Below are positions 7,080-14,570 of a stretch of 34,007 bases of DNA, piece by piece. Made by a program: the position numbers and the translations under genes. A model generated the notes under the pieces. That model did not search any database and was not told the DNA's origin. It saw nothing but the letters and a program-made list of their open reading frames with translations. Positions within the stretch are counted from its first letter, which is position 1, and each line of letters starts with the position of its first letter. Source of the DNA: Streptomyces anulatus (GTDB lineage: Bacteria; Actinomycetota; Actinomycetes; Streptomycetales; Streptomycetaceae); NCBI RefSeq assembly GCF_000721175.1, contig NZ_JOEZ01000051.1, forward strand, positions 1 through 34,007, read 5' to 3'.

Positions 7080-8291
7080 CTACGGCCTGAGGTTCTCGCC
7101 GTCGATGCCGAGGCCCGGGAGGAGCCCCGGGAGGAGCGGGGGCAGGGTGACGTCCGGGGCGGCCGGTGCGCTGGACCGGCCTTCGGGGGACGGCTGGGTG
7201 AGGCCGTCCGTCGGGAGCTCGTCGAGCAGGCCGTCCGTACCGCCGCCCAGCAGGCCGTCGTCCGGGGTGGCGCCGGCGGAGCCCGACGAGCCGGAGGGCT
7301 CGGGGGTGGTTCCGCTTTCCGTGCGGTTCCCGGGCTGCTCGGAGGCGGCCGGGGGCGCGGGGGCGTCGGTCCGGGGCGAGCCGGTGCCCGGGGTGGTGGC
7401 GTCGGAGCGTCCGGTGTCCGTGTCCTTGCCCGGGGGGCGGGGGAGGAGGGACTGGAGCGGTGCGACTTCGTCCTCTATGGCGTCGAACACCGAGCTGACC
7501 TCGTCGCGGACGTCGGTGAGCTGGACGGGCAGCCGGTCGCGGAGGCTGCTCCAGGTGTCGCGGTGCGAGCGGGAGAAGGTGTCCAGGGTCTGGATGGGGC
7601 CGATCGCTCCGTCGCGCTGGTAGGCGGCGTGGAGCAGGCGGTGGCCCTCGGAGGCGTCGTGGGACATGCCGTTGAGCGCGCGTCTGACGGCGCCGAGGGA
7701 TTCGTGGTCCAGGGCGCCGGAGCGGCCGCGCTCCATGAGTCTGCGGGCTTCGCTGAGCCGGGTGGAGGCCTGGTCGAGATAGGCCTCGCCGCGGTCGGCG
7801 TCGCCCCTGGCCATGCCGAGGCTGATGTCCTCCATCCCGCGTTTCAGCCCGTAGAGCGAATCACCGGGGAGGGCGTCGGAGCTGGCGGCGGCCACACCGC
7901 CGAACGCTCCCGCGGCCACGCCGACGGTGAGCCCGCCGGCGGTGAGTCCCTTCGCCCAGCGGGAGCGGGGGCGCAATTTCCGCAGTGGTGAGGCCCGGTG
8001 GGCCCCCTTGCCCCGTTGCACGGGCACCGTAGGGCCCGTGGACGCGCCGCCCTCGGCGAACATGGCTTCCATGGCCGCGACGAGCTGGGCTCGCTGCACC
8101 ATTTTGACCTCGGGGTCCAACTGCGGCTTCGGTAGCTCACCGAGGCCGTTCGCCAGGGCCAACAGCGGTCCGCGGTCGGCCTGGTCGGCCGGCTCCGCGG
8201 GCTGTACGGCCGCCGCACCCTGGGGGGTCTGCTCCTCCAGGGCCTGGGCGAAGGCGTTCGCCCGCCGGTGTGCCGAAACGTTTGCGATCAC
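7080..8291 (-). CDS. rsbN: RsbN, membrane anti-sigma factor for sigma-BldN (DUF5667)
   Basis: A 403-aa single-pass membrane protein. Residues 1-110 are cytoplasmic and contain the sigma-binding segment beginning IANVSAHRRANAFAQAL. A hydrophobic glycine-rich helix at about 115-136 is the TM segment. A DUF5667 helical region (SSDALPGDSLYGLKRGMED) covers about 138-250, and a long Pro/Ser/Gly/Thr-rich tail lies outside. In S. coelicolor and S. venezuelae, the gene next to bldN encodes RsbN, which binds and silences sigma-BldN. I set the start at the GTG at 8291 because AGGAGG lies eight bases upstream; the longer GTG start at 8300 directly abuts that motif. It sits 211 bases after bldN, behind a candidate sigma-BldN promoter. 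Confidence 0.92.
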   Translation of the reverse strand: MIANVSAHRRANAFAQALEEQTPQGAAAVQPAEPADQADRGPLLALANGLGELPKPQLDPEVKMVQRAQLVAAMEAMFAEGGASTGPTVPVQRGKGAHRASPLRKLRPRSRWAKGLTAGGLTVGVAAGAFGGVAAASSDALPGDSLYGLKRGMEDISLGMARGDADRGEAYLDQASTRLSEARRLMERGRSGALDHESLGAVRRALNGMSHDASEGHRLLHAAYQRDGAIGPIQTLDTFSRSHRDTWSSLRDRLPVQLTDVRDEVSSVFDAIEDEVAPLQSLLPRPPGKDTDTGRSDATTPGTGSPRTDAPAPPAASEQPGNRTESGTTPEPSGSSGSAGATPDDGLLGGGTDGLLDELPTDGLTQPSPEGRSSAPAAPDVTLPPLLPGLLPGLGIDGENLRP

Positions 8292-8421
8292 TGGCGGCAC
8301 CTCCTCTCGTCATGACGGTCGACTCCCCTGGCGGTCCGGAAGGTTGCACACCTTGAGCGCTTCCACTCGATGGAGTGAGTGGATACGGACAGGGAGTGAC
8401 GGCAGGGGGCCTGCAACCGGC

Positions 8422-8450
8422 ACAACGAGCCGCGCGGCACTTGGGTTACG
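8422..8450 (-). promoter_or_regulatory. Candidate sigma-BldN-dependent promoter for rsbN
   Basis: On the minus strand, CGTAAC (8450-8445) is followed after 17 bases by CGTTGT (8427-8422). This closely resembles the bldM promoter used by sigma-BldN as I recall it (CGTAAC and CGTTGA, spaced about 16). It lies about 130 bases before the rsbN start and would put the anti-sigma gene under its own sigma factor. Confidence 0.65.
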
Positions 8451-8502
8451 CACGAAAGATGATCGGACCAGTGCGTGACGGGGCGATCACGCGGAGGTCC
8501 GG

Positions 8503-9279
8503 TCAGCGGGCGTCGTCCGGCAGGAGTCGGGCGAGCGTCCGTACGGCTCGGTACTGGAGGGTCTTGATCGCACCCTCGTTCTTGCCCATCACCCGGGCGG
8601 TCTCGGCGACCGAGAGGCCTTGGAGGAACCGCAGGGTGACGCATTCCTGCTGCTGGGGGTTGAGCCGCCGTACGGCCTGGAGCAGTGCGGCGTTGGAGAG
8701 GGACTCCAGGACGGAGTCCTCGGGGCTGCGCGCCACCTCGTTGGCGTCGAGCATTTCGCCGGTGGTCACTTCCAGTCGGAAACGACTGGATTTGAAGTGG
8801 TCGGCGACCAGGTTGCGAGCGATGGTGACCAGCCAGGCGCCGAAATCGCGGCCCTGCCAGGTGAACGTGGAGATACGGCGCAGCGCGCGGAGGAAGGTCT
8901 CGCTGGTGAGGTCCTCCGCGGTCGCCTTGCCGCCCACGCGGTAGTAGATGTACCGGTACACGGTGTCGCTGTACTGGTCGTACAGGCGGCCGAAGGCGTC
9001 CGCCTCGCCGGCCTGTGCGCGCTCGACGAGATCCATCATGCGCGCGCTGTCGCTGTCGGCGGTGGGGCGGCGGACGGTCGAGGTGGTCGAGGCGGCGCGG
9101 GTGCCGCGTCTTCCGACTGCCGCACTGCGTTCGGCCAGGGCGTAGCAAGGGCCGGCAGGTGCAGGGGTGGCAAAAGCGGGGACGGCGTACGCGGTGGGGA
9201 CGAAGCCGCGCAAGCGGTCAATGACCGATGCACGCAGCGTAGCCAGGCCCGAGGCGTCAACCCCGACGTGTGGGTACAC
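8503..9279 (-). CDS. bldN: Developmental ECF sigma factor BldN (pro-sigma form)
   Basis: A 258-aa ECF sigma factor that controls aerial hyphae formation in Streptomyces; known targets include bldM and the chaplin and rodlin genes. Residues 1-80 form the long N-terminal extension typical of BldN, which is removed by proteolysis to release active sigma. Region 2 covers about 92-160 (LYDQYSDTVYRYIYYRVGG, TSETFLRALRR). Region 4 covers about 197-250, with the helix-turn-helix LSVAETARVMGKNEGAIKT. The GTG at 9279 is preceded by GGGAG at the right distance. rsbN, encoding its anti-sigma factor, follows on the same strand. A BldD-like inverted repeat lies 45 bases upstream. Confidence 0.97.
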   Translation of the reverse strand: MYPHVGVDASGLATLRASVIDRLRGFVPTAYAVPAFATPAPAGPCYALAERSAAVGRRGTRAASTTSTVRRPTADSDSARMMDLVERAQAGEADAFGRLYDQYSDTVYRYIYYRVGGKATAEDLTSETFLRALRRISTFTWQGRDFGAWLVTIARNLVADHFKSSRFRLEVTTGEMLDANEVARSPEDSVLESLSNAALLQAVRRLNPQQQECVTLRFLQGLSVAETARVMGKNEGAIKTLQYRAVRTLARLLPDDAR

Positions 9280-9677
9280 GGGACTCCCAGAGGCAGAGCT
9301 TCCATCACGAGCAGTTCGAAAATCGTCACCCGTGGTAACGGGTGACGGTCTCCGTGATGCGTCTGAGGAGAATAACGCTTCGTGCAGGCAGCACTACACC
9401 CAGTTGTCTAAATCACCGGTTCCGTCGCTTCTGTTATCGCTAAGTGACGTATCAAGTAGCACTTGGTGACCGTTTATTGATCGGATTACTTCGTGATCTG
9501 CCTACGGGGGCGACGGGTTGTGGCCGGGAGCCGACGATCCGGCTGGCCGGAGGGGGCGTTGCCCGCGGTTACGGAGCTGATCGCGATCGGGCGCCCGGCT
9601 CCGGGCGTGGCTGCGCCCCGTGACCGTTCGCGGTGGGCGGGCACGGGGTGCGGGGGAAGCGGGGGAAGGGCTGTGGG
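9280..9677. other. 398-base regulatory region upstream of bldN
   Basis: There is no convincing gene here. Apart from the inverted repeat at 9324-9347, the stretch around 9370-9490 is unusually AT-rich for this genome, with TTGTCTAAATCACC, GTTATCGCTAAGTGACG and GTTTATTGATCGG. It probably holds the bldN promoter and activator sites. Positions 9495-9677 return to ordinary high GC content, with no feature I can name. Confidence 0.6.
9324..9347. promoter_or_regulatory. Candidate BldD operator upstream of bldN
   Basis: A perfect 10-bp inverted repeat (CGTCACCCGT, 4-base spacer GGTA, ACGGGTGACG) lies 45 bases upstream of the bldN start. The inner segment TCACCCGTGGTAA fits 8 of the 10 defined positions of the BldD consensus TNACNC(A/T)GNGTNA. 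bldN is a known BldD target in S. coelicolor. Confidence 0.6.
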
Positions 9678-10637
9678 TCAGCGGCGGCGGCGGTGCAGGG
9701 CGACGGCGGCGACCGTGCCGCCCGCGAGCGCGCCGACCCCGGCGGCGGCCGGGATGCCGACCTTGGCCGCCTTGCGGCCGGTGCGGTAGTCGCGCAGCCG
9801 CCAGTCGCGGGCGCGGGCGTGCTTGCGGAGCTTGGTGTCCGGGTTGATCGCGTAGGGGTGGCCGACCAGCGAGAGCATCGGGATGTCGTTGTGCGAGTCG
9901 CTGTAGGCGGCGCAGCGCTCCAGGTCCAGGGCCTCGGCGGCGGCCAGGGCGCGGACGGCCTCGGCCTTGGCGGGGCCGTGCAGGGGTTCGCCGACCAGGC
10001 GGCCGGTGTAGACGCCGTCGACCGATTCGGCGACGGTGCCGAGCGCGCCGGTCAGGCCGAGGCGGCGGGCGATGATGGTGGCGGTCTCCACGGGGGCGGC
10101 GGTGACCAGCCAGACCTTCTGTCCGGCGTCCAGGTGGGCCTGGGCCAGGGCGCGGGTGCCGGGCCAGATGCGGTCGGCCATGTACTCGTCGTAGATCTCC
10201 TCGCCGATGGACATCAGCTCGGAGACGCGGTGGCCCTTGACGATGGACAGGGCGCTGTCACGGGCGTCCTGCATGTGTTCGGGGTCCTCGACGCCGGCCA
10301 GCCGGAACCACGCCTGCTGCCAGGCGAACCGCGTGAGCTCGCGGCGTTCGAAGAACTTCCGCTTGTAGAGGCCGCGGCCGAAGTGGAAGATCGCGGCGCC
10401 CTGCATCACCGTGTTGTCGAGGTCGAAGAAGGCGGCTGCGCGGTCGTCCCCGGCGACGGGGAACGCGGGCTCCACGGGAGGTGTCGCGCCCGCTTCTTCC
10501 GGGGTCTTGGTCAGGAGGGCGGAATCGTCGTCGGCGGCCGAGGTCTTGCGCGCGGCCTCGGCCGCGGCCTCGCCTGCCAGGACGCTCCGTGCGGTAGCGG
10601 AACGTCTACGGGGTGTGAGCCATCCAAGAGCGGCCAT
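9678..10637 (-). CDS. HAD-IB family phosphatase with C-terminal membrane anchor
   Basis: A 319-aa HAD hydrolase of subfamily IB, the group of SerB and CicA-like phosphatases. A variable N-terminal tail of about 65 residues precedes motif I, FFDLDNTVMQG, which has the two catalytic aspartates. A helical cap follows (RELTRFAWQQAWFRLAG). Motif II is WLVTAAPVE, motif III lies in the GPAKAEAV lysine segment, and motif IV is AYSDSHNDIPML. Near the C-terminus, IPAAAGVGALAGGTVAAVAL looks like one membrane helix, ending in a basic HRRRR tail. The ATG at 10637 is chosen because the open frame upstream has shadow-like composition; the ribosome binding site is weak. It is divergent from the glutaredoxin gene. 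Substrate is unknown. Confidence 0.87.
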   Translation of the reverse strand: MAALGWLTPRRRSATARSVLAGEAAAEAARKTSAADDDSALLTKTPEEAGATPPVEPAFPVAGDDRAAAFFDLDNTVMQGAAIFHFGRGLYKRKFFERRELTRFAWQQAWFRLAGVEDPEHMQDARDSALSIVKGHRVSELMSIGEEIYDEYMADRIWPGTRALAQAHLDAGQKVWLVTAAPVETATIIARRLGLTGALGTVAESVDGVYTGRLVGEPLHGPAKAEAVRALAAAEALDLERCAAYSDSHNDIPMLSLVGHPYAINPDTKLRKHARARDWRLRDYRTGRKAAKVGIPAAAGVGALAGGTVAAVALHRRRR

Positions 10638-10772
10638 GCGGTGAGCATAGCCAGTCCGTTCGTATCTGCCCGACCTGCCGTGATGCACAGGTGTGAACGC
10701 TGCGGGTCGGAATGGTGAACCGGGCGATTCCGGGCGGTCCGGTGCGGTGGTCCGCGGGCGCAGAATGAAGGC

Positions 10773-11063
10773 ATGAGTGCTCTGCTGCGACGTACGAGGA
10801 AGAAGCCCGCCGAGCGGGTGGTCACGTTGATCGGGAAGCCCGGCTGTCATCTGTGCGAGGACGCGCGGGCGGTGGTGGGCGAGGTCTGCGAGGAGACCGG
10901 TGCGTCGTGGGTGGAGAAGGACATCACCGAGGACGAGGAGCTGCACAAGGAGTACTGGGAGCAGATTCCGGTGGTGCTGATCGATGGCGAACAGCACACG
11001 TTCTGGCGCGTGGACCCGGCGAGACTGCGCAAGGCGCTGGGTGCGGACGCGAAACCCGGTTAA
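10773..11063 (+). CDS. Glutaredoxin-like protein (DUF836 type)
   Basis: A 96-aa thioredoxin-fold protein. The redox motif CHLC is in GKPGCHLCEDARAVVGEV, the conserved cis-Pro segment is EQIPVVLIDGEQH, and the C-terminal helix is VDPARLRKALG. The N-terminus (LLRRTRKKPAERVVTLIG) is basic. It should act as a small cytoplasmic thiol-disulphide oxidoreductase, though DUF836-type partners are poorly defined. It lies 257 bases upstream of rex on the same strand. This arrangement is conserved in Streptomyces and places it beside a redox regulator. Confidence 0.9.
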   Translation: MSALLRRTRKKPAERVVTLIGKPGCHLCEDARAVVGEVCEETGASWVEKDITEDEELHKEYWEQIPVVLIDGEQHTFWRVDPARLRKALGADAKPG

Positions 11064-11200
11064 CATTGCGGGCGTTTTGAGTGGCCTCGGGGGCTTAGTT
11101 GTGAGGAGTGTGTACTGCTTTGCCCTCTTCGAGGCTGCAACCGGCCGATGCGGTCCCCGGTTCCGGGATCGCGCGGGAAAAGCGCGTGACCCCGGTCACT

Positions 11201-11245
11201 TTGACCAGACAAAACGGACACCATCTTTGTGCACGCGTTCACAAA
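11201..11245 (+). promoter_or_regulatory. Rex operator (ROP) and promoter region of the rex-hem operon
   Basis: TTTGTGCACGCGTTCACAAA at 11226-11245 is a near-perfect palindrome with one mismatched pair and fits the Rex consensus TGTGAAC-N-TTCACA. A TTGACC at 11201-11206 could be the -35 box, which would place the operator across the -10/start region. Rex bound here would repress its own operon when NADH is low, as known for S. coelicolor. The rest of 11064-11320 shows no gene. Confidence 0.88.
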
Positions 11246-11320
11246 GGCATAGCCTGCATTCGACGGGGCGGTCTAGGGACATACGGCCGCCTGCAGCCCC
11301 GCTCATCCCGCAGGAGCACC

Positions 11321-12082
11321 GTGGCAACTGGCCGAACTCACCGACCGGCGACCCGTAGCCGAGGAATTCCCGAGGCCACCGTCGCCCGACTTCCGTTGTA
11401 CCTGCGCGCCCTGACCGCGCTCTCCGAGCGATCGGTCCCCACGGTCTCCTCCGAGGAGCTGGCCACGGCGGCCGGGGTCAACTCGGCGAAGCTGCGCAAG
11501 GACTTCAGCTACCTGGGGTCCTACGGCACCCGCGGTGTCGGGTACGACGTCGAGTATCTCGTCTACCAGATCTCGCGCGAGCTCGGGCTCACCCAGGACT
11601 GGCCGGTCGCGATCGTCGGCATCGGTAACCTCGGCGCGGCCCTCGCCAACTACGGCGGCTTCGCCTCGCGCGGCTTCCGGGTCGCGGCGCTGATCGACGC
11701 CGACCCCGCCATGGCCGGTACGCCGGTGGCCGGGATCGCCGTCCAGCACACGGACGACCTGGACCGGATCATCAGCGACAACGGTGTGTCCATCGGTGTG
11801 ATCACCACCCCGCCCGGCGCGGCCCAGCAGGTCTGCGACCGGCTCGTCGCCGCCGGTGTGACCTCCATCCTGAACTTCGCGCCGACCGTGCTGTCGGTGC
11901 CCGAGGGCGTCGACGTACGCAAGGTCGACCTCTCCATCGAGCTCCAGATCCTCGCGTTCCACGAGCAGCGCAAGGCCGGCGAGGACTCCGCCGCCGAGGA
12001 CGCGGGCGCGCCCCCGATGCGGGCCACGCCCGCGAGCCGGAAGGGACCTGACGGGGACATGCCCGCCGTGATGCCGGCATGA
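11321..12082 (+). CDS. rex: Redox-sensing transcriptional repressor Rex
   Basis: A 253-aa regulator that reads the NADH/NAD+ ratio and represses respiratory and haem genes. Residues 1-85 form a winged helix, with recognition segment VSSEELATAAGVNSAKLRKD followed by FSYLGSYGTRGVGY. Residues 95-215 form a Rossmann domain with GIGNLG at 100-105 and the acidic LIDADPAMAG. The C-terminal helix (VDLSIELQILAFHEQ) is the domain-swapped dimer helix. The start is the GTG at 11321, with GGAG five bases upstream. The stop overlaps the hemA start as ATGA, so it is the first gene of rex-hemACD. A Rex operator lies about 75 bases upstream. The last 35 residues are a variable low-complexity tail. Confidence 0.97.
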   Translation: MATGRTHRPATRSRGIPEATVARLPLYLRALTALSERSVPTVSSEELATAAGVNSAKLRKDFSYLGSYGTRGVGYDVEYLVYQISRELGLTQDWPVAIVGIGNLGAALANYGGFASRGFRVAALIDADPAMAGTPVAGIAVQHTDDLDRIISDNGVSIGVITTPPGAAQQVCDRLVAAGVTSILNFAPTVLSVPEGVDVRKVDLSIELQILAFHEQRKAGEDSAAEDAGAPPMRATPASRKGPDGDMPAVMPA

Positions 12083-13587
12083 GCCTCCTCGTCGTCGGAC
12101 TGAGCCACCGCAGCGCCCCCGTATCCGTACTGGAGCGGGCCTCCCTCGCTGCCGATGCCCAGGCCAAGCTGCTCCAGGACACCCTCGCCGCGGAACCCGC
12201 GACCGAGGCGGCCGTGCTGGCCACCTGCAACCGCATCGAGCTGTACGCCGACGTGGACAAGTTCCACGCGGGCGTCGCCGAGCTGTCGACCCTGCTCGCC
12301 CAGCACAGCGGCGTCGGTCTGGAAGAGCTCACTCCGTATCTCTACGTGCACTACGAGGACCGGGCCGTCCACCACCTCTTCTCGGTGGCCTGCGGTCTCG
12401 ACTCGATGGTCGTCGGCGAGGGGCAGATCCTCGGCCAGATCAAGGACGCGCTCGCGCGCGGCCAGGAGCTGCACACCGCCGGACGGCTGCTGAACGACCT
12501 CTTCCAGCAGGCCCTGCGGGTCGGCAAGCGCGCCCACAGCGAGACCGGCATCGACCGGGCCGGGCAGTCGCTCGTCACCTTCGGGCTCCAGCAGCTCGCC
12601 GTCGGCGCCGACCCCGAGGGCTGGGTCGCCGGCAAGCGTGCCCTGGTCATCGGCGCCGGTTCCATGTCCTCGCTGGCCGCCGCGACCCTCGCCCGGACCG
12701 GTGTCGCCGAGATCGTCGTCGCCAACCGGACCCGTTCCCGCGCGAACCGTCTGGTGGAGATCCTCCAGCAGGGCGACGACACGGCGGTGCGCGCCCACGC
12801 GGTCGAGATGTCCGCGGTCGGCGACGAACTGACACGTGCCGACATCGTCGTCTCCTGCACCGGTTCCACCGGCCTCGTGCTCACTGCCGACGCCCTCGCC
12901 GACGCCCTGGGTGTGACCCTGGACGCGGCGCCCGAGCGGCCCGCGGTCTCCGTCCCCCCGGCTCCGGCCGACGTCGACCAGCACGCCGCCTGGGTGGAGA
13001 ACGGCTCCGCCGCCTCCGCCGCGCAGGCCGGTCCGGCGAGCACGCTGCGCCGGGTCACGGTGCCCGCCCGGTCCACCGGACCGGTCCGGCTCGCCCTGCT
13101 CGACCTCGCCATGCCGCGCGACATCGACGGCGCCGCCCACCGCATCGACGGTGTGCGCCTCGTCGACATCGAGTCGCTCGCCGAGGCGTCCGCGGACGCC
13201 CCGATGGCCGCCGATGTGGACCGGGTCCGCACCATCGTGTCCGACGAGGTGGCCGCCTTCGGCGCCGCCCAGCGGGCCGCGCACGTCGCCCCGACCGTGG
13301 TCGCCCTGCGCACCATGGCCGCCGGCGTGGTCGCCGGCGAGATCGCCCGGCTGGACGGCCGCCTCCCCGACCTGGACGAGAAGCAGCGCGCCGAGATCAC
13401 CCAGACCGTGCGCCGCGTCGTCGACAAACTCCTGCACGCGCCCACCGTGCGGGTCAAGCAGCTCGCCAGCGAGCCCGGCGGCGCCGGGTACGCGGACGCG
13501 CTGCGAGAACTCTTCGACCTGGACCCGCAGACGGTGGCCGCCGTCTCCCGGGCAGACCTGAACGACCCGAATAGAGGGCGGTCATGA
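12079..13587 (+). CDS. hemA: Glutamyl-tRNA reductase
   Basis: A 502-aa enzyme that reduces glutamyl-tRNA to glutamate-1-semialdehyde with NADPH, the first step of C5-pathway haem synthesis. The N-terminal catalytic domain has GLSHRSAPVSVLERASL and ATCNRIELYAD, with the nucleophilic Cys50, then FSVACGLDSMVVGEGQILGQ. The NADPH domain has VIGAGSMSSLAAATLA. The C-terminal dimerisation helix ends near LRELFDLDPQTV. It is about 80 residues longer than typical bacterial HemA. The extra length is an Ala/Pro/Val-rich insertion at about 275-330, inside the NADPH domain and known from actinobacteria. It is coupled to rex (4-base overlap) and hemC (4-base overlap). Confidence 0.97.
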   Translation: MSLLVVGLSHRSAPVSVLERASLAADAQAKLLQDTLAAEPATEAAVLATCNRIELYADVDKFHAGVAELSTLLAQHSGVGLEELTPYLYVHYEDRAVHHLFSVACGLDSMVVGEGQILGQIKDALARGQELHTAGRLLNDLFQQALRVGKRAHSETGIDRAGQSLVTFGLQQLAVGADPEGWVAGKRALVIGAGSMSSLAAATLARTGVAEIVVANRTRSRANRLVEILQQGDDTAVRAHAVEMSAVGDELTRADIVVSCTGSTGLVLTADALADALGVTLDAAPERPAVSVPPAPADVDQHAAWVENGSAASAAQAGPASTLRRVTVPARSTGPVRLALLDLAMPRDIDGAAHRIDGVRLVDIESLAEASADAPMAADVDRVRTIVSDEVAAFGAAQRAAHVAPTVVALRTMAAGVVAGEIARLDGRLPDLDEKQRAEITQTVRRVVDKLLHAPTVRVKQLASEPGGAGYADALRELFDLDPQTVAAVSRADLNDPNRGRS

Positions 13588-14570
13588 CCGACAACTCATC
13601 CCCGGGCGCGCGGAATCCCGCGCCGCTCCGGCTGGGCACCCGGCGCAGCAAGCTCGCCATGGCCCAGTCCGGACTCGTCGCCGAGGCGGTTCGCGAGGTG
13701 ACCGGGCGCGCCGTCGAGCTCGTCGAGATCACCACGTACGGGGACACCTCCCGCGAGCACCTGGCGCAGATCGGCGGCACCGGCGTGTTCGTCGCGGCCC
13801 TGCGCGAGGCGCTGCTGCGGGGCGAGGTGGACTTCGCCGTCCACTCGCTCAAGGACCTGCCGACCAGCCAGCCCGACGACCTCGTGCTGGCGGCCGTGCC
13901 GCAGCGCGAGGACCCGCGCGACGCGCTGGTCGCCCGGGACGGGCTGACCTTCGAGCAGCTGCCCGACGGCGCCCGCATCGGCACCGGTTCGCCGCGCCGC
14001 ATGGCGCAGCTCAACGCGTACGCCCGTTCCCACGGACTGCGGATCGAGACCGTCCCCATACGGGGCAACGTCGACACGCGGATCGGGTTCGTGCGCGACG
14101 GTGAGCTCGACGCGGTGGTTCTCGCCGCCGCCGGGCTCAGCCGTCTCGGCCGGAGCGGTGAGGTGACCGACTTCCTGCCGGTCGACACCGTCCTGCCCGC
14201 TCCCGGCCAGGGAGCACTGGCGATCGAGTGCGCCGCGTCCAGCGCCGACCTCGCCGCCGCGCTCGCCGAGCTCGACGACCCGTACACCCGGGTCGCCGTG
14301 ACCGCCGAGCGTGCCCTGCTCGCCGCCCTGGAGGCCGGCTGCTCCGCACCTGTGGGTGCGCTGGCCGACCTCCTGGTCGACGGACAGGTTGTCAACGAAC
14401 TGCGCCTGCGCGGAGTCGTCGGTACCACCGACGGTTCCTCGCTCGTGCAGCTGTCCACCACCGGTCCCGTCCCCACGTCGCACGACGACGCGGCGGCCCT
14501 CGGTCGCGAACTCGCGGCCGAGATGCTCGCCAAGGGTGCGGCCGGTCTTATGGGGGAGCGAGCACTTTGA
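13584..14570 (+). CDS. hemC: Hydroxymethylbilane synthase (porphobilinogen deaminase)
   Basis: A 328-aa cytoplasmic enzyme that polymerises four porphobilinogen units into hydroxymethylbilane. Motifs visible are GTRRSKLAMAQS at the N-terminus, VHSLKDLP with the active-site lysine and aspartate, GTGSPRRMAQL, PIRGNVDTR, and LEAGCSAPVGAL, whose Cys253 carries the dipyrromethane cofactor. Length is normal. It overlaps hemA by ATGA at 13584-13587. Its TGA stop overlaps the TTG start of hemD, so the four genes rex, hemA, hemC and hemD are translationally linked. Confidence 0.97.
   Translation: MTDNSSPGARNPAPLRLGTRRSKLAMAQSGLVAEAVREVTGRAVELVEITTYGDTSREHLAQIGGTGVFVAALREALLRGEVDFAVHSLKDLPTSQPDDLVLAAVPQREDPRDALVARDGLTFEQLPDGARIGTGSPRRMAQLNAYARSHGLRIETVPIRGNVDTRIGFVRDGELDAVVLAAAGLSRLGRSGEVTDFLPVDTVLPAPGQGALAIECAASSADLAAALAELDDPYTRVAVTAERALLAALEAGCSAPVGALADLLVDGQVVNELRLRGVVGTTDGSSLVQLSTTGPVPTSHDDAAALGRELAAEMLAKGAAGLMGERAL

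Noticed and set aside
10686..10710. TGTGAAC half-site upstream of the glutaredoxin gene as a second Rex operator
   Set aside because: Only one half matches; the TTCACA partner is absent at the required spacing.
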